From Nicotiana tabacum (Eukaryota; Streptophyta; Magnoliopsida; Solanales; Solanaceae), in assembly GCF_000715075.1 (NCBI RefSeq), contig NC_134101.1, positions 22,932,822-22,996,821 on the forward strand: DNA of 64,000 nt, in the 5' to 3' direction. The notes under the pieces were generated by a model, which saw only the letters and a program-made list of their open reading frames with translations, did not search any database and was not told the origin of the DNA. Positions 43,868 through 55,573 of the stretch are shown piece after piece (position 1 is the stretch's first letter; every line of letters starts with the position of its first letter). Position numbers and translations under genes: made by a program.

Positions 43868-45759
43868 AGATTTACAAGCATGCAACTAAAATGAAGGATC
43901 AAACATTGTGAATGCATGGCATAAGATTGGTGGGCCATCGTATGACAACCTGAGTTTTCATTAAGCTTCCATACAGACAGAACAATACTCAGAAAGTAAA
44001 AGAATAATAATTTGATAGGTAAACAATACTATACTAGTGGTACACGGTACAAGCTAAAGGCACAGTAATAATTCTTAGTTATTTACTGCCATTCTATTGA
44101 AAGTAGAGTTGTTGTTTCTTATGGACGGTACAAATATTGTAGTAAAATCAGCTTAGGGCAACCATAAATTAAAACTCATAAACTATGTGCAGCCCCTCGA
44201 TTGTGTACTAACCTTCAATTCCGATAATCAATTAAGAGGATGGCTCGTCACTAACTTTTATTGACCCTAAAACCTGTAGCTTATGCTTCTAGATCTAGTG
44301 CACATACCTGGCCTAAATGGGTCATTCTTCGTACACCTATAAGTGGTAGACAAACAGACAACTCCCCACCTAAGTTTTGATTTGGAAATCAAAATCTTGA
44401 TTTCATAACATGGGTTTGAGACTTTCAATCCAAAAGCTTTCTTGCTTCTTTTTCCACAAAAGAGAAGAACTGCATTAACTACGTAGGCAATCAAATGACA
44501 GTATAAGTACATGTCTCATTACACCGTATATACAGAAAAGTGATGATACGTGTGAAATTATGATAAATGAAGGTGTTAAAAAAAGATGAAATAAATCTAA
44601 AATCATATGAAAAAAAGTTGTCTCGAAAGAACTCCAATTTTTTGAATACCTCTTGAACATAAGATAAAGAGAAACCAGGATACTACATAATTTCAAGCTA
44701 AAGGATACGAGAAATACGTAGCGTGGAAGTGTAGCTAGGGAAAGAAATGAAATATGCTCTTGGGATTATAGATCAAAATATTTGATGACAATGCATCTCA
44801 ATTCTCAACTGTACATCACAAGGTCTTCTAGCATTTTCAGCCCCATCTTACGTTAAAAAAATTCAAACTTTCCAACTGTCTAAAGAAAAAAAAAAGGCGA
44901 GTATTACTAGTAATTACTACTTTGATTCCTTAGCTTAAAACCCATGTGCTCTTCTTGTCAATAATTGGAAGTTCGGGAACCCCCTATGCGCAATCGATTA
45001 GATGCCAAGAAAAGAAAGTATTGTGACAATTTCAAAATTAGCACTATATATTAATTGATAATAATGAGTACGAATTTAAAAAAAATCTTTTATTTAATTG
45101 TTTAATTAAACACGAATTTTCTTGATGACAGGAGGATTTTGACACATAAACTAAATATTTAACAAACCAAAAGTAAAAGTACTTCAAGAGGATATCATTG
45201 AGAGAAAAATAAGAATATCAAAATTATGGTAAGAGTTGGGTTTGAGAAATAAACCGAGTGTATCATGTGTGATTATGGCCGTACTTAAACGAACATTAAA
45301 TTGGAAAATTTATGAAAGTAGAGAAACAAATATAACCCTTTTTCGTAGCAATAATATGCATCTCACTTAGGTCTCCGACTTCATTGCTGTCTTATGGGAC
45401 ATGATGCAACACCAAATGCTGCCATTCTTGGTGGGTGGCAAGTGAACAATCCAATTCAATTAGTATGACAATGCTTTAGTTGTCTTTTGCCTTCCATTTT
45501 TGGGTCCTTTTCTTGGCTCTTAGCATATCCTCCAAACCAGAAATTGACACTTCAGACGTAGAGTTACTGTTTCTCACACTCCTACCTAGGGTTTGATGTC
45601 GGTGCATGGTGAAAGAGCAAATAGAAATATTCCTATAAATGTTTTTTGGACAAAATTTATAGTATGACATATATCACGTGCTTGATATGAGTGCAGATTT
45701 TTCAAAAAGTAAAAAAGTCTCGTAATCGAATATTGTTACTTAATGGATTGTTCGGCTTC
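43868..45759. other. AT-rich DNA, no gene found
   Basis: About 1.9 kb. One minus-strand frame (44267-44512) with Cys/Arg-rich sequence (STTYRCTKNDPFRPGMC) has no family that I recognise and no flanking signals. No repeats of note. Confidence 0.6.
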
Positions 45760-46668
45760 TGATGGCCCAAGTGAAGTTTGTTTTAAAGATTGACAAAGGA
45801 ACTCAGGTATGAATCAGGTCCATCCTCTGTATATACAGACACGGGTAGATTCGAGCATAAGCGATGCACGTAAAGAAGATAAGCTTAACTTGTTATATCT
45901 AATATCTCCTGATCCAAAAGGTTGCATAATTGATAAGGAGAAGGATTCCTTACTCAAAGAGAACACTATCTAAGATAAGGGAGGAGTTGGAAGTCGAGGA
46001 TAACTAGAACTCTTCCACCAAGGAAGAGTAGCATTAGAACTCTAGTTATTTCTTACTCTACTAACTCTATATATCGCAGGAAGTTCTCATTCTACAGGTA
46101 TGCACAAACGTTGAAGCTAAATGTGAGTTGTGAGCAAAATAGCAAGGCATTTTGCAAACAATTCTTATGTGAATTAATCAAGTGTGCGAACCTGAAGCTA
46201 CATGCACCAGATAGAAAAACCAGTTCCAAGTGTCTCTCTTTTATTCTAGTTCAATTATACGTAGTAGGTGTTTTCAAGTTGTACTTTTCAGCTTTATCTA
46301 GAAGCAATTGTATTAGGTACTCTGAGTATTCAAGTTAGAGTTAACTTGAAATTGTCGCAACAGTTAGAGGTTGGTTGCCACAACGGGATTAGAGTTAATC
46401 CTTAGGTTTACAAAGAGTTTTGTAAATGTTGTTTTAGCTCATTGATTTAGTGAAGTGTTGGAGAAAATTCTACTGAGTAGTAGGTCGTGATTTTTTCACC
46501 TTTTGAGTCGGGTATTTTTCACGTAAAAATACTTGTGTTCTTTACTTTTCGCATTTACTATTTTCGCAATAGTAGTATAAGGAACACTTAAAAGAATGAG
46601 GTTCTTCTATAATCAGTGCACGCAAAAATTTGACACCACACAAATCACCCTCCTTTCTTGTGTGGGCA
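45760..46668 (+). repeat. Left LTR of the Sirevirus-like element
   Basis: TGATGGCCCAAGTGAAGTTT begins a segment matching 50054-50838 (TGTTGGCCCAAGTAAAGTTT). Shared landmarks include GAACTAGAACTCTT-type sequence, AAGTTGTACTTTTCAGC, and TTAGAGGTTGGTTGC. After ATACTTGTGTTCTTT (about 46548) only this copy goes on; whether 46549-46668 is LTR or leader is not certain. Confidence 0.8.
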
Positions 46669-46983
46669 GACCTGAGTATGTTGTTGCTGCCTCATGTTGT
46701 TCTAAATTGTTGATTAATAGATTTTGGAATTGATGTAGGTTGTATCCCCATATTTTGTGATAACACTAGTGCAATTAGTATGACCAACAACCTGGTTCAT
46801 CATAAGAGAACTATGCACATAGATGTTAGGCATCATTTTTTGAGGGACAACTATGAGAAGGGTTTGATCACTATGGAATTTTGTACTACTGACAAGCAAA
46901 TACCTGATATCTTCACAAAAGCTCTAAGTAGAGATCACTTTGAAAGGAACATGTTAGAATTAAGGATGATTAAGATCACCTAA
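46669..46983 (+). pseudogene. Copia RNase H C-terminal remnant
   Basis: The frame EYVVAASCCSKLL starts abruptly after the left LTR; after a frameshift near 46720 it continues as IPIFCDNTSAISMTNN, then KRTMHIDVRHHFLRD, TTDKQIPDIFTKALS and FERNMLELRMIKIT, ending at TAA 46981-46983. These are the standard C-terminal motifs of copia RNase H (CDN, HIDxRxHF, DxxTK). Everything upstream in pol is missing. It is not functional. Confidence 0.9.
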
Positions 46984-47569
46984 ACGGAACCAGTTCTAAC
47001 TCAAAAATTGATTAGAAATTTATGATTTTTTGTATATAATTAGATTAGATTTTGCTCAGTCTCATACTTTCATAAGTATACTTTTGTTCCATGTGCTAAA
47101 ATGACTCATAATCTCTAATGATATTATCTTTATTTTCTTGAAAAATTCAGACTTACACAAGAGATTTTTCAGTGAAGAACCTGGTTCATCAAGATTATTT
47201 GGTACGTATTCTCCACTCTGCATACTTTGAAATAATTATATTTGGATCATGATTAAGAGAAGAGTCACATTTAATCTCAAACCCCTTTGAACTTATCTGT
47301 TACAAAAATGAACCAGTTTCGTTCAAAAGGAGTCCAAAACCGCATTAAGTGCCTAGATTCTAGGGACTCTCTCCAACGTATTTTCAAATAGAAATTCAGT
47401 TTGATTAGACTTCTTAAAGTTTGTCTTTACCCAATTAAACACCCCTTCTTAAATTGATTAGGCCTAGTGTTTTCTTCACTTCAAATTTTTAAGCCGTCAA
47501 AATACTCTCCATCTTCTCTCATCTTCCAAACACACTCAAACTCATTTTCTTTCATACCCAAGCATAGAA
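46984..47569 (+). mobile_element. Spacer between pol tail and env-like ORF
   Basis: About 590 bp, AT-rich, no gene. The words CTGGTTCATC and GAACCAGTT recur here and elsewhere in the element. Confidence 0.6.
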
Positions 47570-49709
47570 ATGGATAACACCTCTGAGAATCCTTCATCAC
47601 CACCCAAGGAAATCACATCCACACCATCTATCACCCCTTCAACCACACCAACCTCTATGAAAAGTAAGGTAAATATGATAGCTCGCAAGGTTGTCATTGG
47701 TGGAGAGCAGATCAAGAAAATAAATGAAAAATTAAAAGCGGGTAGGGAAGGAGATTCCCATAAATCTGATGAATCATTCAAGTCTGCTACTGAGGGGGAA
47801 GAAACGGTTTCTTCTGAAACATAGGAGGTAACTTCTGGCCCTAAAGTTACTCCTTAAATTATTTTTGAGGTTGCTACAAATCTGGAGACTAGGTTTGTTT
47901 TGGTAGGAACTATGGCAGGTGTTAAAACTACTAAGTCTGGAAAGGTTGGTGGTAAAAATGAAAAGATAAAAGAAAAAGAGAGTGAGGGTGCTCGAAGTGC
48001 TATGAGGGATATGGGAAAAGGAGTGGTTGGTTCCTCACCCACTCATGTTGGTTTAACTAAAGAATTAGGTGCTATGGTAGTTTGGAGTGAGAAATATTTT
48101 GGAGAAGAAGAGAGTGTGAGAGAAACAAGGGGAGGTGGGTCTGGAGAAGCTGCTGAAGGGTTGGTTAGATTAGGGAAAGATGCTCAAGAACCTGTTCCAT
48201 CTGAACTGGAAACGCTCGTAGACCTACTAAGAAAAGTATTTGACAACTACAATCCTAAAAGGAAAAGAAGTTTAGGAGCCAAAGTCCCTGGTACTGCTAG
48301 GGAAAACAATAAAAGAAATGGTGATTCGTCTATCCCTGTAGAGACTTCTTCTATAAGAGGAAGAGCTACAAGGAGTCAGAAGAAGCAAAGTGAGGCTGGA
48401 CTGGAAAAGGCCTTGGAAGAAAGTAAGAAGAAAGTTGCTGCTAAGGGAAAGAAGAAGGTGGTTGAGCCTGTTAAGGCAGTTACAATTGATGAGATGGACA
48501 TGGTCCTTCGGGATGAAGATGAGACAGAAGAAGTGGAGGTTGTAACTTCAAAGGCTAAGAAAGTCAAAACTTTCACAAAGAAGTCTGTTTCAAAAACAAA
48601 GTCTGCTGAGCCATCTACTATGGCTAAAAGAACCAGGTCTGTATTAAATTAAAAAAAAAAGTGAAAATTATGGAAGAGGAAGAATGGAGTGGAGAGAAAG
48701 AAGAAGAAGAAGAAGAAGAAGAAGATTCTGATGCTGAGAAGGACAAGATGGTTAAGTTTGTGAAGAGAACCATCTTGAAAGGCAGACTCCTCGGGAACTT
48801 GGAGGAGGAAGGTATATTATTGCTGCTGGAGAAGTTACAATTGTAAGGATGGAAGGACATGGTCCTTCAGATGGATTGAAAGCTGACAAAACTGAGATTG
48901 TGGAGTTCATGGCAAACTGTGAGATCAAAGATAGTAGGGTCACCAGTATGGTAAAGGGGGTGACAGTGACTTTTGATGAAAAAGAAGTGGGAGAGAACTT
49001 AGGTGTACCTACTAAAGGGTACAATGATTATAAGAAACTCAAATGACCAAGTCTAGAGAATCTCCCTACTGTCCTTGCCATTACTAGGAAGTTTGGTGAC
49101 AATGAAGAGGAGCTTGAGCCTAAGGCTATTTACAAAAGTGAGATGAAGCCACCTCACAAAGTGTTGTTCGAATTTGTTAACAAATGTGTGCTGCCAAGGC
49201 AGGAAAGGAGGCACATTGCCACATTCATGGATCTGGTCCTTATGAAATATTTGGACAGTGGGAGGCAAATCAACTAGCATGGATTCATCATCCAGCTTCT
49301 TGATAGGGTTCTGAATGGCACCAAAACTCACGTCATACCCTATGGCTTTATTCTCACGTTTGTACTTATACATTTTAAGGTACCCATCAAGAAATGGAAA
49401 GTTGGTATAAGCAAGGATCATTTTAGGGCAAACACTCTAACTGCTTGTGAATATGAAGTCCAAACCACTCCCAAAGAACCTGGTTCATCTAAAAAGGTAC
49501 TAGTGAACAACAAAGTGTGAGATTTGGTGCAAGAAAGTGGGTTTAAGGATGCTGAGATTGATAGGCTAAAGAAGAGGTTGGCAGAGGAGGACACTGAGAG
49601 AGATGCTCTCAGAGGTGAGCTGGCAAAAGAAAAGGAGAAGAATGATGGCATTCTTCAGGACATGCTGAAACTGCTCCAAGCCAAAAACCAAGAACCTGCT
49701 CCTTCCTAG
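47570..49709 (+). pseudogene. Sirevirus-type downstream (env-like) ORF, broken
   Basis: Starts MDNTSENPSSPPKEITS at 47570 and ends at about 49709, after two frameshifts (near 48652 and 48870) and at least five in-frame stops (for example 47822, 47855, 49044, 49275, 49518). N-terminal part: Ser/Thr/Pro-rich, then Lys/Glu-rich and acidic (a GAA run at about 48702-48726 gives poly-Glu). Middle: FMANCEIKDSRVTSMVKGVT, LPRQERRHIATFMDLVLMKY, HGFIIQLLDRVL, a globular region resembling the plant transposon-protein family found downstream of pol in Sireviruses. C-terminal: coiled-coil (IDRLKKRLAEEDTERDALRG). No signal peptide or clear membrane segment is visible, so 'env-like' refers to position only. 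Its role is unknown. Confidence 0.75.
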
Positions 49710-50035
49710 CCTAGTGTAGATCAACTAGTGACCTAGTTCGGAATTTATTTTTTGCTTCTTTTGCTCATGATCCAGTGTTTTTATTTCTTTTTATGCTTTG
49801 TGGCCATGAGTAATTTCTATTAAAATCTGGTTATCTAATATTATTATGCAACTTTTCGATGATGCCAAAAGGTGAAATTAGGTTGTGCTTTTACTTTGGA
49901 CTGTGATGTTTATAACCTAATGAACCTGGTCCTTAATGATAAGTGACTTTAAAAAGGTAAAATATTCTAACATTATGTTGATGTTGAGCTGAGTCGAAAC
50001 AGGCCTACGCTTATGAAAAGCACAGAGTTTGTCAT

Positions 50036-50053
50036 CATCAGAAAGGAGGAATT
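50036..50053 (+). other. Polypurine tract of the Sirevirus-like element
   Basis: CATCATCAGAAAGGAGGAATT precedes the LTR start TGTTGGCCC. Sirevirus tracts are typically CATCATCAAAAAGGGGGAG followed by ATTGTTGG; this is a slightly changed version. Confidence 0.75.
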
Positions 50054-50840
50054 TGTTGGCCCAAGTAAAGTTTGTTTTGAAGATTGACAAAGGAACTCAG
50101 GCATGAACCAGGTCCATCCCCAGTGTACACAGACACAGGCAGATTCGAGCATAAGGGATGTACGTGAAGGAGATAAGCTTAACTTGTTATATCTGATATC
50201 TCCTGATCGAAAAGGTTGCATAATTGATAAGGAGAAGGACTCCTTACTCAAAGAGAACACTATCCAATATAAGGGAGGAGTTAGAAGTTGAGGATAACTA
50301 GAACTCTTCTACCACGGAAGAGTAGCATTAGAACTCTAGTTATTTCTTATTCTACTAACTCTATATATATTGCAGAATATTCTCATTCTACAGGTACGCA
50401 CAAACGCTGAAGTTAAACGTGAGTTGAGAGCAAAATAGCAAGGCAATTTTCAAATAATTCTTGTGTGAATTAATCAAGTGTGCGAACCTGAAGCTACATG
50501 AACCTGATAGAAGAACTAGTTCCACATGTCTGTCTTTTATTCTAGTTCAATTGCACGTAGTAGGTGTTTTCAAGTTGTACTTTTCAGCTTTATCTAGAAA
50601 CAACTATATTAAGTATTCTGAGTATTCAAGTTAGAGTTAACTTGAAATTGTCGCAACAATTAGAGGTTGGTTGCTACAATGGGATTAGAGTTAATCCTTA
50701 GGTTTACAAAGAGTTTTGTAAATGTTGTTTTGGCTCATTGATTTAGTGGAGTATTGGGAAAAATCCTACTGAGTAGTAGGTCGTAATTTTTTCACCTTTT
50801 GAATCGGGTGTTTTCCATAAAAAAATACTTGTGTTCTTTT
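50054..50840 (+). repeat. Right LTR of the Sirevirus-like element (3' truncated)
   Basis: Matches the left LTR from TGTTGGCCC to ATACTTGTGTTCTTT. Beyond this it passes into unrelated AT-rich DNA, so the last part of the LTR is missing or strongly diverged. Confidence 0.82.
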
Positions 50841-51443
50841 TGTAATTCTTTTTTTTTCAATATATAGAAGTTAAACTCATAATTTTTAGCATTAATCATT
50901 TTCACAGATTTAATGCAATTGCTCGTAATGAGCATGCTCAATAAACTTTATAAGGGTAATAGGTAAAAGAAACTACTACTATATAAATAGATGTATTCTC
51001 ATTAGTCATTCTTTAATGCATAGTACTCCATTGTTAGGCAAATATGAGCAAATTTTTCTGTTTAATGGAAAATCGACTAGATCCTTGAAAATGAATGAAT
51101 TTCTTGAAATGGTTATAAGTGAGAGGGTCAGATACAAATATAGGGGACAAAGATCGTAAGGATTGAAGAGTGGGGCTTCCACTAATTCACAGATTCAAAC
51201 AGAGAAGATTTAATTAAAAGGTAAAGATAAGGCTTTAATCAATTATCAATTAGGACAAATCTTGTTCTTGACTCTCCAAAAACTGATAAATCCAGAGAAA
51301 AAGACTGATCGATGTTACCTTTTTTTTTCCATATTGGAAGATGAATGATGTTGACGTATATAAATTCTGTGAAATTGCATTTAAAGAATAAATACATTGT
51401 GTGAGCACTATTTAGCTTGTAAAAAGGGAAATAATATTTGCTT
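50841..51443. other. AT-rich DNA, no gene found
   Basis: About 600 bp; no domain-bearing frame and no repeat recognised. Confidence 0.6.
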
Positions 51444-52322
51444 TGTTGGGATTTTAAGCTTGTGTAGTTTAAATAGGGTGAATGAGAAATGTAGGGAAAA
51501 TGAAATATTTGAGTTTCCTTTGGGAAAGGGACATTGTCCCATATCGAAGGAAGAAAAGGCTTTTGATGGGTATATATATAATTGCTCTTCTTCTAGCTCT
51601 TAAAGAGTTAAGAAAAAGGCAAGTCTCGCGCCGTCGTTGTTGTCGCTCGCTCGGCTTCGGGTTCGGATTCGGTCAAAGATTGATTGATTAATCTTTTTGG
51701 ACAAAATTTCTTTCAATTAATTAATTAAATAATTAACGAAAAATTCAATCCGGAATAACCCATGACTCGCGACTCGGTTCGGTCAAGCCCGTTTTCTTTC
51801 CCGAATTATTTTAAATATATTTTTCCCGCAATATTTCAAACACCCCTTTTCCAACAGCCATGGCTGTTTCTGAAAGGTTGCAAACCTTTTCAGAAACATT
51901 GCCAGCAACTCTATAAATAGAGTTTGAATCCCAGAATCTTTCCTTATAAAATTTTCTGAGCTTCTTCTTCTTCTTCTTCTGCACATATTTTCCAGTGTGT
52001 TTTACGACCATTGAGTGGTTCGCAGTTCATCAGAGTTTTTGGTACCAATACACTGGTGAGTTAAATCGTTCTATCCTGGGAGGATATATTCCAGCACCTC
52101 GGGTACTTGAGGGGAATAATTTCCTTAAGGACATACTGTGTATTCAGTGGGCTCGATTTATTCCTATACTGTTTTTTTATTTTTCAGAATCTATTTCGTT
52201 AAACAAGTATTACTAACTTTCTGTTTTGTTTTTCCAAAAAGTTTAATTGTTTATTACAGCAATACAGAATGAATAACATGCTTAATATTATAAGAATCAA
52301 AATTCTGTTTCCTCTTCTAACA
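51444..52322 (+). repeat. Solo copia-type LTR
   Basis: TGTTGGGATTTTAAGC to CTCTTCTAACA, TG...CA bounded and about 880 bp. It holds two palindromes and a canonical TATAAATA (51912-51919), then CTT repeats (51962-51978) and the stretch ACACTGGTGAGTTAAATCG / CCTGGGAGGATATATTCC, which I recall as part of common Solanaceae copia LTRs. No second LTR, PBS, or coding region lies nearby. Flanking pentamers do not match, so the limits are provisional. Confidence 0.6.
51912..51919 (+). promoter_or_regulatory. TATA box in the solo LTR
   Basis: TATAAATA in a CTATAAATAGAG context, the best TATA match in the window. Two inverted repeats lie directly upstream: ACAGCCATGGCTGT (51854-51867) and TTTCTGAAAGGTT with AACCTTTTCAGAAA (about 51867-51897). 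Transcription would start some 30 bp downstream. Confidence 0.6.
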
Positions 52323-54750
52323 TTCTATTATAATTGATGCTTCTTTTTACTTGTACATGTTCATGATTTCTCTCTCAAAAGAACAACTCAACTTATTTTT
52401 GGGAGTAATTCTTTTCCTTCGTTTACAGACATGAACATTGAAGTATTAACAAAAATGTATTAGTAATACGTAACAGTCACTCTCAAGTTTGGGAACTTTA
52501 TTATACACTGAAAATCAAAGGCCAACTCCAAATTTTTCTCCAATTTAGAGGATGGTCTATACATAACAAACGAATAAATTAAATAGTCCTCGACCAGAAT
52601 TATGAAAACTCAACTATATCTCGAATTAATTTTCCAAACTTTGAAAAAGTTGGTCATTCTATCTAAAATGAGATTAGAAAAGGACATACGGATATATATA
52701 GATCTTTGCTCAAACTGTGTATTGAAGTATGGCTCCCAAACATGTCAGCTGCTGATTAGTTTCAGAATTCAAAGTTCTTGTAGGATTTTTAAATGACATT
52801 TTGACAAAGTTATGCAAAACTTGTGATAAATAACGTGGCACGTATTCTTATATTTTTGTGGCCCCTTGAACTTATTGGCTGACACCTTGAGATAGCTAGA
52901 AAACAAAGGAGAGGGAACAATAGAGACACTTAACAGAGGTAAAGTTTGTGGCATGGGGACAGTTGTTTTTTAACCAAAAAAAAAAACTTTTTTCAGAAGA
53001 AGTTTGTAAAAGACAGACAAATAAATGTGTTTGAATACTTGTTCTTTCTTTAAAAAATGTTATGTTCTCAGAAAAGTTTTTTAAGGAAATGTGTTAAAAC
53101 TGTATTAACCAAGAAGAAGTTCTACAGTACTCGATCTTTCTATTTTATATGATAGTATTAAAAAGAAAGAGTGTGTTGTGTAAAACAAAGCAAAGGAGCA
53201 TTAAAAAGCTTTTTAAGAAAAGCGTCCCCGCAAATTATCTCAAATAGTTTGCCTGTCCAGGCAAACCTAAGCCATATATTATATAATCTTTTCTCAAAAC
53301 CTTTCGAGAACGTTAGATACTTTGTATATTGAGTTGTTCTTTTTATTTAGTCTTTTTAAGGTGGTAACTGTTAATTAAATAGTATAACTACAACAGCAAC
53401 TACCCTCAATTCTAAATTAGTTGAGATTAACAGTATGTACTCCATTTGGACCGTGGTAAATACGCCATACAATTAACCAACAAAAAAAAAACAAGACAAA
53501 AGTTCAAACTCATACAGGAGGTTGGAAGTGTGGAACTAATAATTATTTTTCTTTAGTTATACGACAAGTAATAATTAACTTTTAATTTAAATTTTGTAAA
53601 TTGGAATATACTTAAGCTATTATATATGAACTATACGAGGGTCAATTTGACATCCTTATGCTATCTCTTTTTTGTGTCTAAAATTGTCTAAAGAGAAATA
53701 TCAAAGAGGAACTAAACAAGGTAAAGTTTTTATTTCTTAAAGTACTAAATTGCTTTGCTTTCCTTCCCTTTTCGTTTAGATTTAGCAAGATCAGTTCCAA
53801 GGCATGGGATAAGTTGAGATTGACGTAACAGTTAAAGAATCAAAGCTGAGGATAGACTAGAAAGTGACCGGAGTATAGCATGTAGATAATCTTATATATT
53901 TGTGTAATTACTATGGTCCACTTAAATTAATATTTCTAACCTCCCAACGTTGACACTTTTATTCGACTTCGCAAGGATTAGATGTGATCATAAGAATTTG
54001 ATCGCGAAAAATGGTGAAATTTTGTTCAAAGGAACATTGGACCATGTTGGCCTTATACTTATATCACTTTTTATTTTCCCTTTCTTTAGGTTTGCTTTAT
54101 ATTGATACCCTATTTTTCTTTATACTCTCTCTCTCTCTCTTTATTTTTCTTGGGTTTGAAGAAAATGAGAGAAGTCAGAAAGGTAAAAAACTTCTCGTGA
54201 GAAGAGGCGTCAATCATAATGGACTCGTGACTTTCTACTTTTCTACTCTTATCCACTTCTGGATATATATGACCCTTCATTCTGTAGATTCGTTATTTGC
54301 ATTTACACTTCTTCAATTATGCAAAACTCATGGAGTAGTACTACTATTTGAACCATGACAAGAGTATTTTAAGACAGATACTATAACGGAAGGTAAACTT
54401 ATTCCTCTCCGCGTAGTAAAGGGCAAATTTGACCTTTTTCCCCTTTGATCTGCTGAAGTCCTGGACCTTGCTGCCAATCGAATAATTCATTAAATCTTTC
54501 TCCATTACTTAGATAAAACTAAAATGAAACTCTTGCCATAGAAGTGAAGAAGAGGGGATCAAGCATATATATATCAAAAGCATTAATCACTTACAAGCTT
54601 ACATCATCTAGTATATATCCCATTAGAGTTTGTACGAGAATTTTCCATGGGCAATCTAGAAAAGAGATGATATATATAAGCCTTAACAACATCAAGTGGG
54701 TGTGTATACGATCAAAACTGAATCTGTCCTTCCTGATCGAGATTGGAACA
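52323..54750. other. AT-rich DNA, no convincing gene
   Basis: About 2.4 kb. A plus-strand frame at 54011-54358 (115 codons) is hydrophobic, with a CT microsatellite (54126-54142) inside it giving a Leu/Ser-rich run. It matches no family that I know and has no sign of selection, so I treat it as chance. Confidence 0.6.
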
Positions 54751-55444
54751 TGATGGTCCAAGATTCATCATTGTAATATCGAGCTATGATACGAAGTTAG
54801 GTTGTCAAGCTCGAGCCCCAGAGACCGATCAATATCGAGATCGAGTCAAGATCGAGCTCGAGACCCAGGGATCGATCAATACCGAGACCGGCCAAGATCG
54901 AGACCGAGTCAAGGTCGAGCTCGAGACCCAGAGACCGGTCAAGGTTGAGATAGGCCAAGATCGAGATCGGGCCAAGAAATAAAAAAGGCGTTATAGCCTC
55001 ATTTGGGGAGAGAATCTCGGCGAAAATCATTGTTAGAATCAAAGAAAAACTAATTAATTAATCTATCATGGGATCCCCACTATGTATTTTTAATTATATC
55101 CAAAATGGGATTCCCCCACTATATTAAGAGTGGTTATCATTTGTAATGGGGGATGGATTTCATTTTCACAAATTCATTCTGAGATATACAGAAAAAAGAA
55201 CAAATATTATCTTCTTTGGCTTTTGATATCTAGTCATATTGTTTTTTCTACCAATCGTTCTTCACTCAATTTGGAAGTGATAAAACTTGAAGACTTAAGC
55301 TAACTAGTTCACTCGGTTTGCATTCATTTCTTTTATAACTAATTTCGATATTCATTTATATATTTTTCCCGATTTGTATCAATTTATATCACGTATCCTT
55401 AGAACTACGTATAAATTCAACTCTATCTATTTCTCGAGTAAACA
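54751..55444 (+). repeat. 5' LTR of the Tat-lineage element
   Basis: TGATGGTCCAAGATTCATCA to CTCGAGTAAACA, about 694 bp. It holds the GATCGAG-type minisatellite (54785-54975), CTATATTAAG at about 55118 as a possible TATA element, and ends four bases before GGCGCC. It is placed by the TG...CA ends and the PBS; the second LTR is not available for comparison. Confidence 0.75.
54785..54975 (+). repeat. GATCGAG-type minisatellite in Tat LTR
   Basis: Three to four units of about 55 bp with CTCGAGACCCAGAGACCG and GATCGAGACCGAGTCAAG. Many GATCGAG/CTCGAG words are self-complementary. The open frames over it are artefacts. Confidence 0.8.
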
Positions 55445-55445
55445 G

Positions 55446-55463
55446 TTTGGCGCCCGCCATGAG
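55446..55463 (+). other. Primer-binding site of the Tat-lineage element
   Basis: TTTGGCGCCCGCCATGAG follows the LTR end. TGGCGCC-type sites are typical of Tat/Ogre elements and differ from the initiator-Met sites of the other elements in this window. The matching tRNA should be determined by comparison with tRNA 3' ends. Confidence 0.7.
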
Positions 55464-55573
55464 GCTAAGGATGATAGTGGTTATTTGGTATGAATCTCTG
55501 TAAAACGCACTATTTTATACTTGCTCTTGGATGTATCTTTGATTTCAGGTTAAAAACGACGAACTCTTAATTA

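Larger units (their letters stand above)
45760..50840 (+). mobile_element. Ty1/copia Sirevirus-like element with large internal deletion
   Basis: Order: left LTR from 45760, a copia RNase H tail, a long noncoding spacer, a downstream env-like ORF, a Sirevirus-type polypurine tract and the right LTR from 50054. PBS, gag, protease, integrase and most of the reverse transcriptase are gone. RNase H being the last pol domain is the copia order, and a large ORF between pol and the 3' LTR is a hallmark of many Sireviruses. No target duplication is evident: the right LTR lacks its end. Confidence 0.8.

Noticed and set aside
44267..44696. Minus-strand frames with Cys/Arg-rich sequence as a small gene
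   Set aside because: No recognised family, no splice or start signals that convince, and a nearby overlapping frame of similar length; left as unassigned.
48376..48860. Ser/Phe-rich minus-strand frames over the env-like ORF
   Set aside because: They are complements of Lys/Glu-rich and GAA-repeat coding DNA on the plus strand.
54011..54358. 115-codon hydrophobic frame as a membrane protein gene
   Set aside because: A CT microsatellite supplies part of it, no family is recognised, and the AT-rich context gives such frames by chance.
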